Shown here one piece after another: positions 12,210-24,506 of a stretch of DNA of 60,000 bases. The notes under the pieces are model-generated. The model worked only from the letters and a program-made list of their open reading frames with translations. It was not told where the DNA came from and searched no databases. How positions within the stretch are numbered: position 1 is the stretch's first letter; each line of letters opens with the position of its first letter. Source of the stretch: Lineus longissimus (lineage: Eukaryota > Nemertea > Pilidiophora > Heteronemertea > Lineidae); the NCBI RefSeq assembly GCF_910592395.1, contig NC_088324.1, positions 13,978,953 to 14,038,952 on the forward strand, read 5' to 3'. Made by a program: the position numbers and the translations under genes.

Positions 12210-13560
12210 TGTACAAAGATAAGCGCTGTATGGAGAGCTAACTTGGGCCCAGTCGGATTAAAATAGGAAAAGCGTGGGAATTCAGTCAGATTTTGATATT
12301 TTCTTCTAGAGGTGACTGAGATTTGATGATGGAAAGTACAACTGTTGAGTAGAAGGTGACTGAGCAGCCAAATGAATGGTAGTTCATGTAATAGCCTTTT
12401 TGATTCATCCGATGGTTCCAGTTTGCGTGTGGCTGGGTCATTTCTTGTCCAAAGGTCCAGCAGCGGTCAATCGATAGCATCAAACTCATGAATCTCAGCC
12501 CGGGCCACCACACAATACGGCTTTCATGGCCAATTCTAAAACATCGGTCTCTAATTCATCTCAAAGAAATCTTGACAAGAGTATTTGTTAAGAGTGGAGG
12601 GACAAGATTGGAGATGATAGTGTGGTTTGTGAGGACAATGGAGGTGTACTAATTGATGGAGTGATTTGATAGAATGCCCAAATTGCGATGGCCTCTCAAT
12701 TTCACGCGCCGATGTGAACCATCAGTGTGAAGTTAACGAGATTGTCAAATAGCTTTTCGAGAGGCGTCCGTCAGACTTTTTTCCACTTTTACCCTTTTTC
12801 TCCCCTTTTCCAAAATGCGACATACAGATCCTTTAGCCAGAGCCAGTAATAAATATGAGCAAATCACATGATTTGTGATGAAGGATAACTGATTTTAATT
12901 CCTTGCAAAGCGCCAGGAGTGACCTACAACATAAATTAATTACCAAGGCAAATTTGCTATTGTTTCAAATGATCTGATGAAGTGAAGTGTCCAATGCTCC
13001 GCTGACCAGGTGCCTCGATACCATTCAGACAAGGCGTGCTCCCTTATGGCTTTTGCCACCCTCGGCCCGTCGGCGCCCGCCCTGCTGCGCCGCCCCTCCA
13101 CGCAACAATCATCTTGTTCCGAAGCTACATACACCATGGGCTATCTAACAAACTCCTTTGAAAGTCATTCAATGAAAATGGTGATATCTATTAATTATTC
13201 CTCATTTCTGATGTTCTTGAAACGATTTTCTGATTCTGGGCAGACGACACTTGCTGGGTGCCATGAAAATTTGATTTGGTCCGTGTTTCGGAACTCCAGG
13301 CGAATCAGAACAGGATTTAAGACACCCATGGTTTGCTGAGGCAATAGGATCGCGGATGTGGAAACTGGTTGACAGAGATGCTGTGGCCGGTCAAGGAATT
13401 TCAACATCCGAGGCACCCGAGTCCATTTTCATGAGCATCTACGACCATGCTTTCCATTTCATTTCTGTTCTTTCGCAACTTCCCTCAAGTAAAACTACAC
13501 GCACCGAAAGCGTAGCTAGATCAAAAAGTATCACTGGACCAAGTCAATGTTGTTAAAGGT

Positions 13561-13736
13561 TCAGTCAACTGCTGGTGACCAAACTCCTTGTCGGAATGGT
13601 CAGTTGACAGAATTTACAGTCAAATTCAGGAAGATCTGTCAGTTGAACTCAATTGGTCAGTTGACTGAGCTAGGTTCGCATCTGCTTGGTCGATTCTACC
13701 ATCGATCGACCAATCTGATCAGCCTCCATCGACCAA
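13561..13736. promoter_or_regulatory. Short-motif cluster (GTCAGTTGA and ATCGACCAA)
   Basis: Within 176 bp, GTCAGTTGA occurs at about 13599, 13639 and 13656, with an inverted relative CAGTCAACTG at 13562. ATCGACCAA then occurs at 13705 and 13728, and inverted as TTGGTCGAT at 13686. It could be a homotypic transcription-factor cluster or an eroded tandem repeat. Confidence 0.35.
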
Positions 13737-14456
13737 CGTGTTTAGCAAGTTTTAAATTCTATCCTGTTTGTAAAATACACTACCATGCCTAAGTTCTTAA
13801 ATGAGCAAAAGATTGATTAAGAAGCTGCAGATATCTATGCGAAGAAATAGGTTTGGTATTTCGAAAAAACAAATGACCACTTCTCAAACTTTGACTTTGT
13901 CTTCGTCGGTCTGTTGTTTGGTCATTTCGACTAAGTAGCTTCAGATGTGTATTGAGGAACTGGGAATCTTACTGCTGTGCCAGGGGTCAAATGTAAGTTG
14001 ATCAACACAATCATTCGCGCACACTGATTAAATCTTTGCGCCAACAATGACCGCAGTTTGTCCCTCACATGGAGAGGGCCGCACTCCTGCTTGGACCCCT
14101 GATAAACCACGGACCCTGCCCCGCATCCCCGCTACGGGCCGGCTGCATTAACCACTGGGTATTTTGTCCAAATGAAGCAGGGTATCTCCTAATTAGATGC
14201 GACACAACATGGTTTGTGAAGCTAATTGTTGAGGAGATTTCTAATGGTGTCTTATGGTTATTGTCATTTGCACCCCCAAAGTGGACTCGTGTCCGAAATA
14301 TCTGTGGTCAGTCTTATTCACATTTTTATATCGTATCGAGCAAGGTTAGTTGATCCGATTAAAAGCTTGGGAAGCTGCCAGTGTGGAGGTAGTTCTCTGT
14401 TCAACATTTTGTCTGCATTACAATATGGTTCCAACTGATGCCGTTCCAAAAGCCAC

Positions 14457-14505
14457 AACATTAGCGTATATGTTTCAAACTTCCCAGAGGCACAATTTCC
14501 CACAA
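14457..14505 (+). repeat. Direct repeat A, copy 1
   Basis: Begins AACATTAGCGTATATGTTTC and ends TTCCCACAA. It matches 14937-14985 at 43 of 49 positions without gaps, exactly 480 bp away. Weaker similarity may extend about 25 bp upstream. Confidence 0.75.
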
Positions 14506-14936
14506 TATTTCTTTGTCCTGAAACTATCCAGCTTATTTACATTTCAGCTCTGGTCATTATAATGAATGTATTAGAACCGTTTCAGTTTTCCCGTAAGAGG
14601 ATTGCAGGGGATGTTGATCAAACGGATTAGTACCATTTTTTAGTCTTTTAATCATGCTGGCGATTTTCCCGATCTCCTTGCCAGAGTCGAATTGGCCAAT
14701 CAGAAGCCCTCGATCCCACTTCACCGGGACTGTCTTTGGAACTGAACCAATCACAAGGCGTATGGAATCCGCGCAATCATCTCCCCCATTAGATGAAAGC
14801 TACGCGGAGCAAAGGTACGCTAATACACGGTGCATGTATCACAGGCAACCATTATCAATGGCGAGGCTTGGAGCGGTCGTCATTCGCTGGCGCCGCCCCT
14901 GGTCCATCCCCGCGAGGTGTTGCAAAACAGAAGTCA

Positions 14937-14985
14937 AACATTAGCGTATATATTTCAACTTTCCCAGGGGCAGAAATTCCCACAA
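14937..14985 (+). repeat. Direct repeat A, copy 2
   Basis: Partner of 14457-14505, same strand. The 430 bp between the copies shows no other recognisable duplication. Confidence 0.75.
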
Positions 14986-15540
14986 CAATCCGTTGACCAA
15001 GAACAATAAGTGCCATGTACCTATTAGTCAGTTCAAGTTACTGTGTTGACCCTTACTTGCTTTGTACCTCAGCTTTAATATTCATGCTATTTTGAATTAC
15101 ATCCTCTAACCCGGAGCGCTGTTTTTATTAGAAAAACGATTTACGCATGAACTATTATAGCCTAGAGCCATTTAGACCTTAATAATTTAATCATAAGTTC
15201 CTGAAACGTCCTTGCAGGGTGGCGAAATATGAAAATAGTAACAAAATAGTCCGTAACCGACAACACGCTGCAAAATCTCGGTATTTTTAATTTCTCGTTA
15301 CCTTCTTACAACTATTGAATTAGCCAGGTTAATTAATTAATACTAATTGCAATCTATGACTTGATCAATTAATGAATAACGAAGGGGTTGTTTTTCATCC
15401 AGTTTTTCTAACTTCTTAGTAACAAGTGGCATTAAAAATCGTTCCCCTCCTGAGGTTACTGGGGTTGCCAACATCAATACGACTAAGAGGCACAAAGGAA
15501 AGTTTCCAGCTGCCAAACGGTTAGAAAGGAGGTAGAAAGC

Positions 15541-15790
15541 ACGGCGGTGTAGTGGTTAGAGTATCGCACTGTTGACCTAGAGGTCGTGGGATCGAATCAC
15601 TCAAGAGGCATTTACTTCTTTCCCGTTAGAGAACGAAGGTTAAGTGAGCGCTTTATAGCTGCTCCTTCGGGGATCATGCACTCTGGGATGTGAAAACGCC
15701 TTGAGCAGGGAGTGTCCATCTGAAAGTGACATACATCATGAAAGCGAACTAAAAGTTAAAAACTGCATTTATAAAAGTTACTTAGACACA
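15541..15790 (+). mobile_element. Probable tRNA-derived SINE
   Basis: The head at 15541-15600 looks like a decayed tRNA. An A-box-like TGTAGTGGTTAGAGTAT is followed about 30 bp later by a B-box-like GTGGGATCGAATC, as in RNA polymerase III internal promoters. A non-tRNA body follows, including GAACGAAGGTTAAGTGAGCG, a CTTCGGGGATC stretch, AAACGCCTTGAGCAGG and GCATTTATAAAAG. That order (tRNA head, unrelated body, 'GCCTTGAGCA' and 'TATAAA' near the 3' end) is common in animal SINE2 elements. The 3' boundary is approximate and I saw no clear target-site duplication. Confidence 0.5.
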
Positions 15791-16746
15791 ATACAAAATA
15801 AGATTAATCAGTTGTCATCAGGTGTATTCTTAATTTTATATTTTTCAGTATTTTGTGTAAAAAGCAGATTGGTTCTGGGAAAATCAGCAGAGGAACGGAA
15901 AAAAACCCTTTATAAACTAATAGCAGACACAATGAGGAGTTGACAAACCAATACACTTTTATCCAGGTGTCATCAGACACCGTTTGGCGATGTTTCTCAC
16001 CAATCGTCTCAACTGACTAGATTGATCACGTGACCCAATTCTTTTGAGAGCAGACGACATTGCTATCAAAACACAGAGATTAATTCCGACGGCTCGCCGA
16101 CAGACCCACGGAATCTCATCCCAGTCCCGCGAGACCGCGAGATTCTTGGATTAATTGAAGAAATCCTGCAACCGCCCCGTCCCCTGATTGGCTAAATTTG
16201 AAAATATTCCCCTCCATGCACTTGGCGTGGCGAGGCCAATCAAACCAATTAGCAGACGAAGTCATCTTGTTTACCCTGGGGACCTCGGGGCTAGATTAGC
16301 CCTGCCAGGTAGAGATACTCCGGGTTCTAGGGTAACAGGAGATGACATCCGGTCCCTGTGGACCGCTTCCGCCATGCGCCAGTGTCACTTCCTGTCAAAA
16401 GTTCAGATTCGTTCGCGTTCACTGGGAGTTGACCGAAGCTTCCATAATTTGTTTTGAAGAGTGAGGTACCAAGGACACTGTCCAAGGGAGAACCATGAGT
16501 TCGTTTTTCTGCTATGAAACATGCAGAATAATGGTCATGGCTAAAACCAGGGTTGAAACAACCTTCGACAAGCCATGTATCTTGAGGAAAGAACTCCGTT
16601 ACAACCAAAAGGATGTTTTTGCTTTTTGATTCAGTTTACCAACTTAACGTCGCTGCCGCTTCAACGTTGCCACATATCCAAAATGGCTTTATGATCATTT
16701 TCATCCCTTGATCATCTGTGTCAAGTAAATGAAGAGAAAAAATGTT

Positions 16747-16820
16747 GTGGATACACGGGGAGTCGAACCCGTAACCACCAGATCGAAAGTCCAGCATTCT
16801 AACCGTTGAACCACAGAGTT
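16747..16820 (-). tRNA. tRNA-like sequence, degenerate (tRNA pseudogene or SINE head)
   Basis: On the minus strand a D-arm-like TGGTTCAACGGTTAGAAT, an anticodon region CTGGA-CTTTCGA-TCTGG (apparent anticodon TTC, Glu-like) and a T-arm ACGGGTTCGACTCCCCGT appear in the right order and spacing. The T loop has one extra C. The putative acceptor strands (AACTCTG and GTATCCA) do not pair, so a working tRNA is unlikely. It may be the head of a tRNA-derived SINE. It lies about 1.2 kb from the other tRNA-like head, in the opposite orientation. Confidence 0.45.
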
Positions 16821-18357
16821 TATTATGTAAGGGTAGGGATTTTCTTCGCCTCTAATAGCCAGGCTATGGAGATATGAACCTTGTGTGAAATACAGCGATA
16901 TTTTTATTTCACACAAGCTTCAGATCGCCATGATGTTGAATTCGTTGATATTTTTTTGTGTGGTTGCCACTTTGATGGAGGACCTGCCAGCATTGTAGTT
17001 GTTTTTGAAAAAACGTTGCCTTGGCTGGTTGATCCCAGTCTTTTTTGTGGAAATCCATGCTTTAATTACATCGTGCCAGCTTGTAAAGGTGAGGAATCTG
17101 TAACACCTCTGCCAAGAAATGTGAAGGGAAAATCATCAATATGATACATGGCAGTTATGGATTGACAGGGAGGACCGAGGATGGGACGCACTCCTAGTCT
17201 AATCGCCATCATCCTCAGGGACCAACCCCTGCCGGGCAATCAGAAGACCCGGACAACTTCTGTTTGGCGTATCATTCATTTCACTCGCCCCCACAGAGGA
17301 TGAGACGAACTGGTGACGATTGGTTCTGTCGTGGCAGTTCAGTGGGTTCAGCTGGCGGTGCTGCCTGGGAGGGTCCGGGGAGGGTTGCGTCTGATGACGA
17401 CCATGAGGCAGTCTGGCGAAGAGGCTGATCAAGCTTACCAAAAGCTACATCGGCCTACTTGCATTCTGCAGCCAGATATTGGTATACTAAGATGGTATCG
17501 CCCATTGATCATATCACAATAAGACTTTTTTAGGCTGTGGTAACGAAATGTACATCGAGACACCTCCTTTTTCGCTGTTGAGTTCCTGAATCCGGTATTG
17601 GTGTCGGTCAAATGTTAGGTTTAATTGCACCAGGAAAACCACCGGTTGATGGCAAATATTTTTATATTTTCTACTTTGTTTCATTTGTCGCCATCCTTGA
17701 CGACCTTAGACAGAATTTCAGGTTCTATAGAAACTCTGGGGTAGGATTCCCAAGGCGCCTCCCTGATAGCTGTCATTGCACCGCCTGCGCACAAGAGAGC
17801 TGAGGGAGAAGATGCTTGGCGGGAGGTTTGTAGCCTTCGCTCTCGACAATGGAACAGATGAGCACGTTTCGGGCGTCCGGGGAGGCAGGGATTCGCCCCG
17901 TTTGTGATTAATTTGATTTTCGTGAGAGTTCGTTAGTCTGAGTGAGAAATCATTAAAAGTCGGGAGTGTGTCACCTTCAATGGGAATTCTAGGCCAGGTT
18001 TTGCCAAAGTGGGACGGTGTCTTACTCACTTCGTTCGCGGCGATGGAGGGTACGTTTCTTATTTATAAAGAAGGTCTTTCGATTCGTTGGGATGATGGCT
18101 GTAGATTGAAAGCCGCCAGAAAGACGAACATCACATTCCTCAATGGCATTCCTGGTCTTGCTATATAGCCTACCTCGGTCAATACTATTGCTGATTTTAG
18201 AAGACTTGTGTGAATTTTTTGCGGCTTTTTCCGCCATTCCGAATCGAGAGATTCATTGTACAATGCAGTGGAACCCAGGTAACACGACCACTCATGGGAA
18301 TGAGGTTGAATTTTTTTTCGCGGACCGGGGTTCAACTGTAGTATGTACATTGTATGA

Positions 18358-18720
18358 AAATCTCGCCTGCCTGAGAATTGAAATGTCGCCTACTTTGGAG
18401 CAAAAACGATCCTCGTGTAATCTATTAGAATAAAATTGGCAATCCTAAGTCATACCAATCGATATCCACAGCTCCGAGGCGATTTTCAAGCGTCCCAAAA
18501 CAAACAAAACAATGTCGTCTGCCGATTTATTCGATATCAAATCTCGTCGGTCTGAGATTTTCCAGATGTGTTCGATGGCTGGTTGTTATCTTTTAATCTC
18601 GTCGCCATCTTGTTCATAATATCTTGTATTTTCATAACAGCTTCTCACCAATATTATGAAATCTCGGAAACGATTCTTTCCGCCATGAGTTGAATGCAAA
18701 TCTCGCGCAGCGCGAGATTA
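18358..18720. promoter_or_regulatory. AAATCTCG cluster ending in a perfect inverted repeat
   Basis: AAATCTCG occurs at 18358, 18539, 18659 and 18698, TAATCTCG at 18594, and the inverse CGAGATTA at 18713. The last two face each other in a perfect palindrome, AATCTCGCGC-A-GCGCGAGATT (18699-18719). YY1-like GCCATCTT (18604) lies inside the cluster and AAGATGGC (18938) lies beyond it. The AATC in each site matches the core recognised by the GFI1 family, though the flanking bases do not match the usual AATCAC form. Confidence 0.35.
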
Positions 18721-21652
18721 AACGCGCACCCAAGACATAAAATAAACACCGGACCATTGTCTGCGGTCCTTGGTCCACAGAAAAATAAAATAAATCTTTA
18801 ATTTGTGGCGCTCTACAAACTAGTCAAGACGTTTGGTGGCAATGCATAACAAAAATCTGTCAGCTAGAATACTTTGTAAACATCGTTAAATATTCATGGG
18901 TACGAGGTCAATTCGAAGTCTTTTGCTTACCGGATTCAAGATGGCGTCTTGTAGACGGTTTCCATGGGCGTTTTTGTTCTAGTCGCATTAGCTAATAACA
19001 AGCGCGCGCGGAAAGTGAGTGAAATAGCCATCCATGCATATTGCATAAGGGAATAATCTGTTTTATTGTTTTGCGGTCTCGGTTTTTTTGCGGAGGAATA
19101 GTGGAGACGCAAGGTGATCAAGCAGATGAATAAAAACAATAGTCTTGAGATTGAGATTGGCCAGTTGATGAAATGTTGACCGTCCTGTGCATAACTAATT
19201 TCCTCGCTTTGTAAATTTATAAGTTGAAAAAAAGTTTTTGTTGCTACAGAACGTATTACAGCAACTTTTGGGGCGAATAGGTAAACATAAACTCAAACAT
19301 ACAAGTTTCGAGGCTAGACAAGGATTGATCTTACTTGTTTACAGTTCGTAGGAAAATCGTTTCATGATGAGGCCGAATAATATACCTCGCCAAGATGTAC
19401 TTTAATAGCAATTCCTAACTATACAATCACTGATGAATTGGAGATTCTTTTCAATATTTGGTCGTGATTGTTTAACAGCTTGTCGTCAACAAGAGTCATT
19501 ATACGGTATGTCAACATTCAAGCCCAAAAAGGATGCCTGAGAGAAACTTAGTGAAAGGACCCTTGAAAAACTGACTTTGTATTCCATGGCAAGAATGGCA
19601 AACTAGTCCAGAGAGGTCCACCAAAAGCACCAGCTTAGTTTTCAACGTGAATTACACTTGATTATTTATACATTCTGCTTACTAATTTATCATCGAGTTT
19701 TTCCGTGTCGCCCTTCTCTTTGTTGACGTGACATCCTCGATGTTGACTTTACACGAGTGATCAACATCTGAAATGCGTTTCGTTTCAAAATTGAAAGAAT
19801 CTGTGGTTTAGTGAATCTGACGAGTGGTCGTTCTAAGCCACGGCGTGGTGGGGTCGCATGCTACCGTACCCGCCGAGGGACCGAACAATAGTGCCTGGGT
19901 TCAGCGTTTCATTCATTGAACCCCTTGGGTACATACATGTACACCACTTCGGGATGTCAAAACTCTAAAGTACCTGCATACTTTACTGTATACCAATTTT
20001 GAATTGTCGTCTGTTTCGCCAGAAGCTGTCTACAGAAATGACGGACATTGGATTTCCGATCGGAGCAAAACAGTTTGCTATGAATCTATGATAAAAATCA
20101 GATTCCAAAACAAATGTACATCAGCTCAAAACAATTCAAATCGTTGCGAAAAAAATCACTCAAGTTATCAAATCTGAAATTGCGTCGATTCATCCAATTG
20201 CTAATTTCCGGTTCACATTTTAGTGCCAACCTTTACTGTTCTCGGCATTCATCAGCAACAAAAGAACCGATTCAATCCGAGTTATTCCTTGTTTTACATG
20301 ACACCATTGCCCTGCACCTTTGAAAGTCAATTCTATTGCGAAGATATTAATCTTGTTCCGGAGACCCGCGCTCTCAAATTGTCGTAATGATCTTAATTAA
20401 AGGCCATTTCTGAATGTGAACCAACATAGTTCGGCCTGGAAAGCAATGAATGTATTATACGGCGCGAAGTTACATCTTTGTGTGCCAGATTTAATCAGAA
20501 TCCTGCTACAGTCCCGTTCAAGTCATCAGCATCAATCAGTGAAAGGAAACACGATTTAATCTCGGGTATGGGAGGCCCGAAACAGATCAATTAGCTGTGT
20601 GGAGAACGGCTTCTTGATTGAGCTGACACGGGCGCAATCACCGATACCCGGGGTCACAATGGCCCTAAATTGTAGCGAAATACCTGTCCTTTCTAAATTG
20701 ATTTCAGCTAGACAGCTGATAGATCATTCGTTTTCCGTTAAAAAAATTAGACAGTGGTAAATGCTTGATTTGACTGAGAGTGGATTTCTCCACCTCGCTT
20801 GCAGCCTTCAACGACACTTCGCCATGTCGCGATCTGCGCGTACAGCAGTCCTAAGTAAAATTCGTATGATTTTCTCTTTTTTTCTCTATCTTTTTTTACG
20901 TAACGCAGTCTTCTTGCTCCTTCACGCTTCTATACCCATTTCTTGGTACTCACTCGTGCTATCCTTTTTCAAAGATAGTACCCAGTGAATTCAGACTCTT
21001 GGTCGCTGGGACTACAAAGTCAAAGCCAGAGTCTCGGCGACCACTCGGAATGGATGAGACGTTTCACTCTCCAAAGCAAGGACACTATGCCGATGGACCC
21101 CGCCTCGGAGATGTGAGAGGTTTAATCACATAATCCTGGCAGTAATTAGTCGCACCATCTTTATTTCATTTAGATGAAGCTGGAATCGTCAAGATACAAT
21201 GGTGAAGATTTATGAGGGGTAATCAAAGTGTACGGCGAGATTCAATCTCCAGCTTGTCCTGTGTGACTTTATTGCCGGTTACCCAAATGAACCTTGGGGG
21301 AATTCGGCCGATATGTTCAGATTTAGTGAGTTCAAGAGACTTCCCTTTTCCCAAGTGGGTGTTGAACAGTCATACTGCAAAAAAGCTTCCCCGTCGTAAC
21401 ATTTTCGATTGTTTCCGTTTCCGAGAGTTCCCCTCGTTTTTGGAACGCAGAATGATAGATGGACAACTTTTTCTCTGTCTCCTTCTTATTGAAAAGTCAT
21501 AGTCTCTCTAGCTGTCTATAGTATGGAAACACTTCTATTAGTTTTTTTAAAACAACCAAACATGTTACACCAACGCAGCAATCTGTTTTTCTGTTCAAAG
21601 CGATACCACAGCAGATGTCAACCTGGGTCTGGCTTAGTTCCAAAACACGTCC

Positions 21653-21803
21653 GATATTACCCATTTATTCAAAATCATTACATGTGTCATGCATTTTCAT
21701 TAGGAAATGAACCGATTAAGCTCATACATCTACAAATCCAATGAATATACATGTATATAAACAGGGAAAGAAACGATGATAGATAGGCATGAATGTGCTT
21801 ATC
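21653..21803 (+). repeat. Direct repeat B, copy 1
   Basis: This ~151-bp segment (GATATTACCCATTTATTCAA to GAATGTGCTTATC) recurs 225 bp downstream at 21878-22021 with substitutions and small indels. Shared landmarks are CATGCATTTTCATTAGGAAA, ACAAATCCAATGAATATA and ATGCATGAATGTGCTTATC in the second copy. It looks like a local segmental duplication. Confidence 0.85.
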
Positions 21804-21834
21804 CTCCCAACATCAACTTTTTTTCTAATAGTCT

Positions 21835-21880
21835 GACAGGTTCGCGGTGAATAAGCTATATCCTGTCATTGGTTATTGAT
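21835..21880 (+). repeat. Dispersed repeat C, copy 1
   Basis: A 46-bp segment with GTGAATAAGCT and CATTGGTTATTGAT matches 24507-24552 at about 41 of 46 positions, with no gaps. It lies between the two copies of repeat B. The 2.7-kb separation suggests a fragment of an interspersed element. Confidence 0.7.
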
Positions 21881-22021
21881 ATTACCGATTTATTCAAAAT
21901 CATCACATGTTTCATGCATTTTCATTAGGAAATGAACATTAAGCTGGTACATTTTACAAATCCAATGAATATATATAAACAGAAGAAAAAACGATGATAA
22001 ATATGCATGAATGTGCTTATC
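21878..22021 (+). repeat. Direct repeat B, copy 2
   Basis: Second copy of the segment at 21653-21803, shorter by about 7 bp because of small deletions (for example GAACCGATTAAG versus GAACATTAAG). Its first bases overlap the end of dispersed repeat C (21835-21880). Confidence 0.85.
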
Positions 22022-23841
22022 TACTCGTACAGCAACCTTGTACAGTGTAGATGACGTACATTGTAATTGCAGCCCTCACGATATTCATGCGACGCCTGGG
22101 GGAAATAGGAGAAAAACCATCAAACATTGAGCCCAAAATATCTTAGCCAATAGAGCAGCTATAGCTGTACCAATAGTCTCCGTAGCTAGCTTTGTAATCG
22201 TATATCATAGCTTTCTTTATTAGTATTCGAAGTAACACTGAGACGCCAATCCAAACCCGCTGCACCAATCAAAATGGTCCCAGTAGAAATCAGTCCCGAC
22301 TTCTTGTTCTCGTTGCTCGCCGTCTGATTTGAATCTTCGTGCGATTCTCTCTTTCCTATCAGGTGCGAGGCTGTGATTACCCAGAAGACATTTCGGGTTG
22401 TCTTTTGTTCATTTCAGTTCGTGACGGTTCCTAACTTGAGGGACTTGTTGTAAAATCAGAACTTGCCGGCACGAACAGGAAAGAAATCATCATGGGTTGA
22501 TCTGGACATGCTTGGAATGTTCAAACTTTACTTATCTTGTTGCTTAACGGTTTCAGCACGTTGAAAAAAGTGATTACTTTCTCAACGTTGGAGAGATTTA
22601 TATTTCTTTTTGTAATTAGTGCATCTTATATTTTACTATGAAAATACTGGTGGTCTTGCTAAGAATTTCCGATTTCCTTGGTTTTTCACCCAAAGCCACT
22701 CGAATTAAATGGCTCAAAATAGATATTTAACCAACCACTTTCCTTACATAGATTTTTTTGAAAAACGTTCTGTCTGTGGCAAATAGTCGGAGGCTGTCGA
22801 TTCTACGTCCTTTGCCGAACGAGCGTGACGGAGCAGGCCTCTGAGCTGTCTTCTGATTGGCGAATACAGCCCGGAAGTGTCTGACACCTTGCTTGGCGTA
22901 AGGTAAATGGATGCACCCCAACCACAAACTATTCTCTGTCCACTGCCCTATTCTCTTGGGCAGATGTCTTTTTTCTGCGATGGCAGCAGCGTCATTGGCG
23001 TCATTTTTCCTCAAGCCAAAGGCATCCTTTGATGACGTCATTAAGATATCGTCTGCCAGATTAAGATCGCCTTGATATGAAGACACAGATTATAGCTGAG
23101 CACTTAATAGATTGTCGACATCGCGTTTATATTAAACCCGACCACGTTGATATCATAATTTACCACTTGCCAGAAGATTATGCGCCGCGTGTCATCCAGA
23201 GGCGGATGCCGACCCTAGGGACTGGGATATTAAAGGTATTGATCGTTAAAAACCTCGAAGCTAGGACCCAATTAAGACATAATGTCCGAGGTTAAATGTA
23301 CAATATCATAGTTCATATCCTAGGGACGAGATTATGATATGTAATTGACATTGACGAACCCCGTGCACTCGGACTTTATATTGCACTCTTTCAATACATG
23401 TATTTGGATTCGCTGTCAGTGTCCTCCCCTAGGGGCAGTGTTATGACGTGCATTGATCTATTATAAACCTTGTCCCGAGGGACAGATGATACTGCAGGTT
23501 TCCTTTTATGTGAAGTACGCCTTAATTGCTATTTAAGCTTGAATAACCCGTTTTGCCACAGACTATAATCCTGTGTTAATCTTCCTAATTCCATATATCA
23601 TGAATCTTTTTAACGGCCCGCGTCGCGTTCTTGTAAGTGAGAACTGGAAGTTACTTGTACATGTGATATATAAGGCAGTAGGACATCTCAATTCGTCGCC
23701 TATGCAGTCTTCCAGACCAAAATCATGTTGGACTTGTTTATACATCAACTTATTTTGAATGCTAACCAAATAATCCGCGTGAGCTTAATTTGCGTACTAT
23801 CCGTCGTAAACTAACTTGGATTCCTCAATGCATTGTCTAAC

Positions 23842-23910
23842 ATGCAAATTCAAAATTCAAATTCTTTTATTACACTAAAAACGCCCACTAGGGGCCAACG
23901 GTAACATACA
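23842..23910 (-). mobile_element. Possible non-LTR retrotransposon 3' end
   Basis: On the minus strand the sequence reads TAGTGTAATAAAAGAATTTG followed by AATTTTGAATTTG, that is, an AATAAA signal running into short AATTTG-type tail repeats, preceded by GGCCCCTAGTGGGCG. Such tails are typical of LINE-like elements. No reverse-transcriptase frame is visible nearby, so only a truncated end would be present. It could instead be a distant polyadenylation site of gfi1, about 5.1 kb past its stop. Confidence 0.3.
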
Positions 23911-24039
23911 ATGATTATTACAAAATATATCATAAGAAATTACAGGGTATGCATGTGTGAGAGCCATCCATTGTGTGTGGGCTATGCATGTGTAGGCTTT
24001 TCAGTTAGTACGGTAATCAGGTATGTCGGTTAGTATGGT

Positions 24040-24089
24040 GATCAGCTATTTGCATGATAATATGAGGTTAGCATGCAAATTCTCTGATC
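24040..24089. promoter_or_regulatory. Imperfect inverted repeat holding two POU octamers
   Basis: Outer arms GATCAG (24040-24045) and CTGATC (24084-24089) enclose inner arms ATTTGCAT (24048-24055) and ATGCAAAT (24073-24080), which are the canonical octamer on opposite strands, 17 bp apart. A third ATGCAAAT lies at 23842. It could be a paired POU-factor site or the remnant of a small inverted-repeat transposon. Confidence 0.35.
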
Positions 24090-24506
24090 GTAAGCTGCAT
24101 GGTCAGTATCGCAAATCACGATCCAGGACAATCACCACCAGTTGACAGCGCGTGCTTCACAACCCGTCCACAGCTTCAAGTTTAATTATCTGCTTCGAGA
24201 CTTTTAGCTGACACAAAAAATCGTCTTGTCTCTTCTCACTGGCTTGATTTTGTGTATGATAAAATGAGCCTTGATGATTAATTAAAGAACATGCAGGCAT
24301 TAAAAATTGTGTTTTATAGTGGCAGGGTAAGATACTCTCAGGGGCTGTCCGAGGGGTAGGATAAATAACGTTATCGGGGCTGTCCATGAGGTTTGAAGAG
24401 GGCTCACGATTCCTCTGAAGGCCGTGTCAGATCTCATTCTTCAAGCCTCGCTACAGGTGACCGTCGCCAAGTACACTGAGACTGCCTCAGTTGGCTAACG
24501 GTCCGT

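Larger units (their letters stand above)
12210..15540. other. Intergenic, motif cluster and direct repeat A only
   Basis: A GC-rich patch at 13020-13110 and the short-motif cluster at 13561-13736 stand out, then the two copies of repeat A. No coding feature is supported. Confidence 0.5.

Noticed and set aside
11835-12266. Overlapping Cys/His-rich frames of about 100 codons on both strands
   Set aside because: Artefacts of the stop-free 28-bp tandem unit, which rotates through all frames.
19855-19985. Possible further SINE with CTTCGGGATGT and a GGGTTCA/TGAACCC hairpin
   Set aside because: Similarity to the 15541 element is limited to about 15 bases and no A or B boxes are in order.
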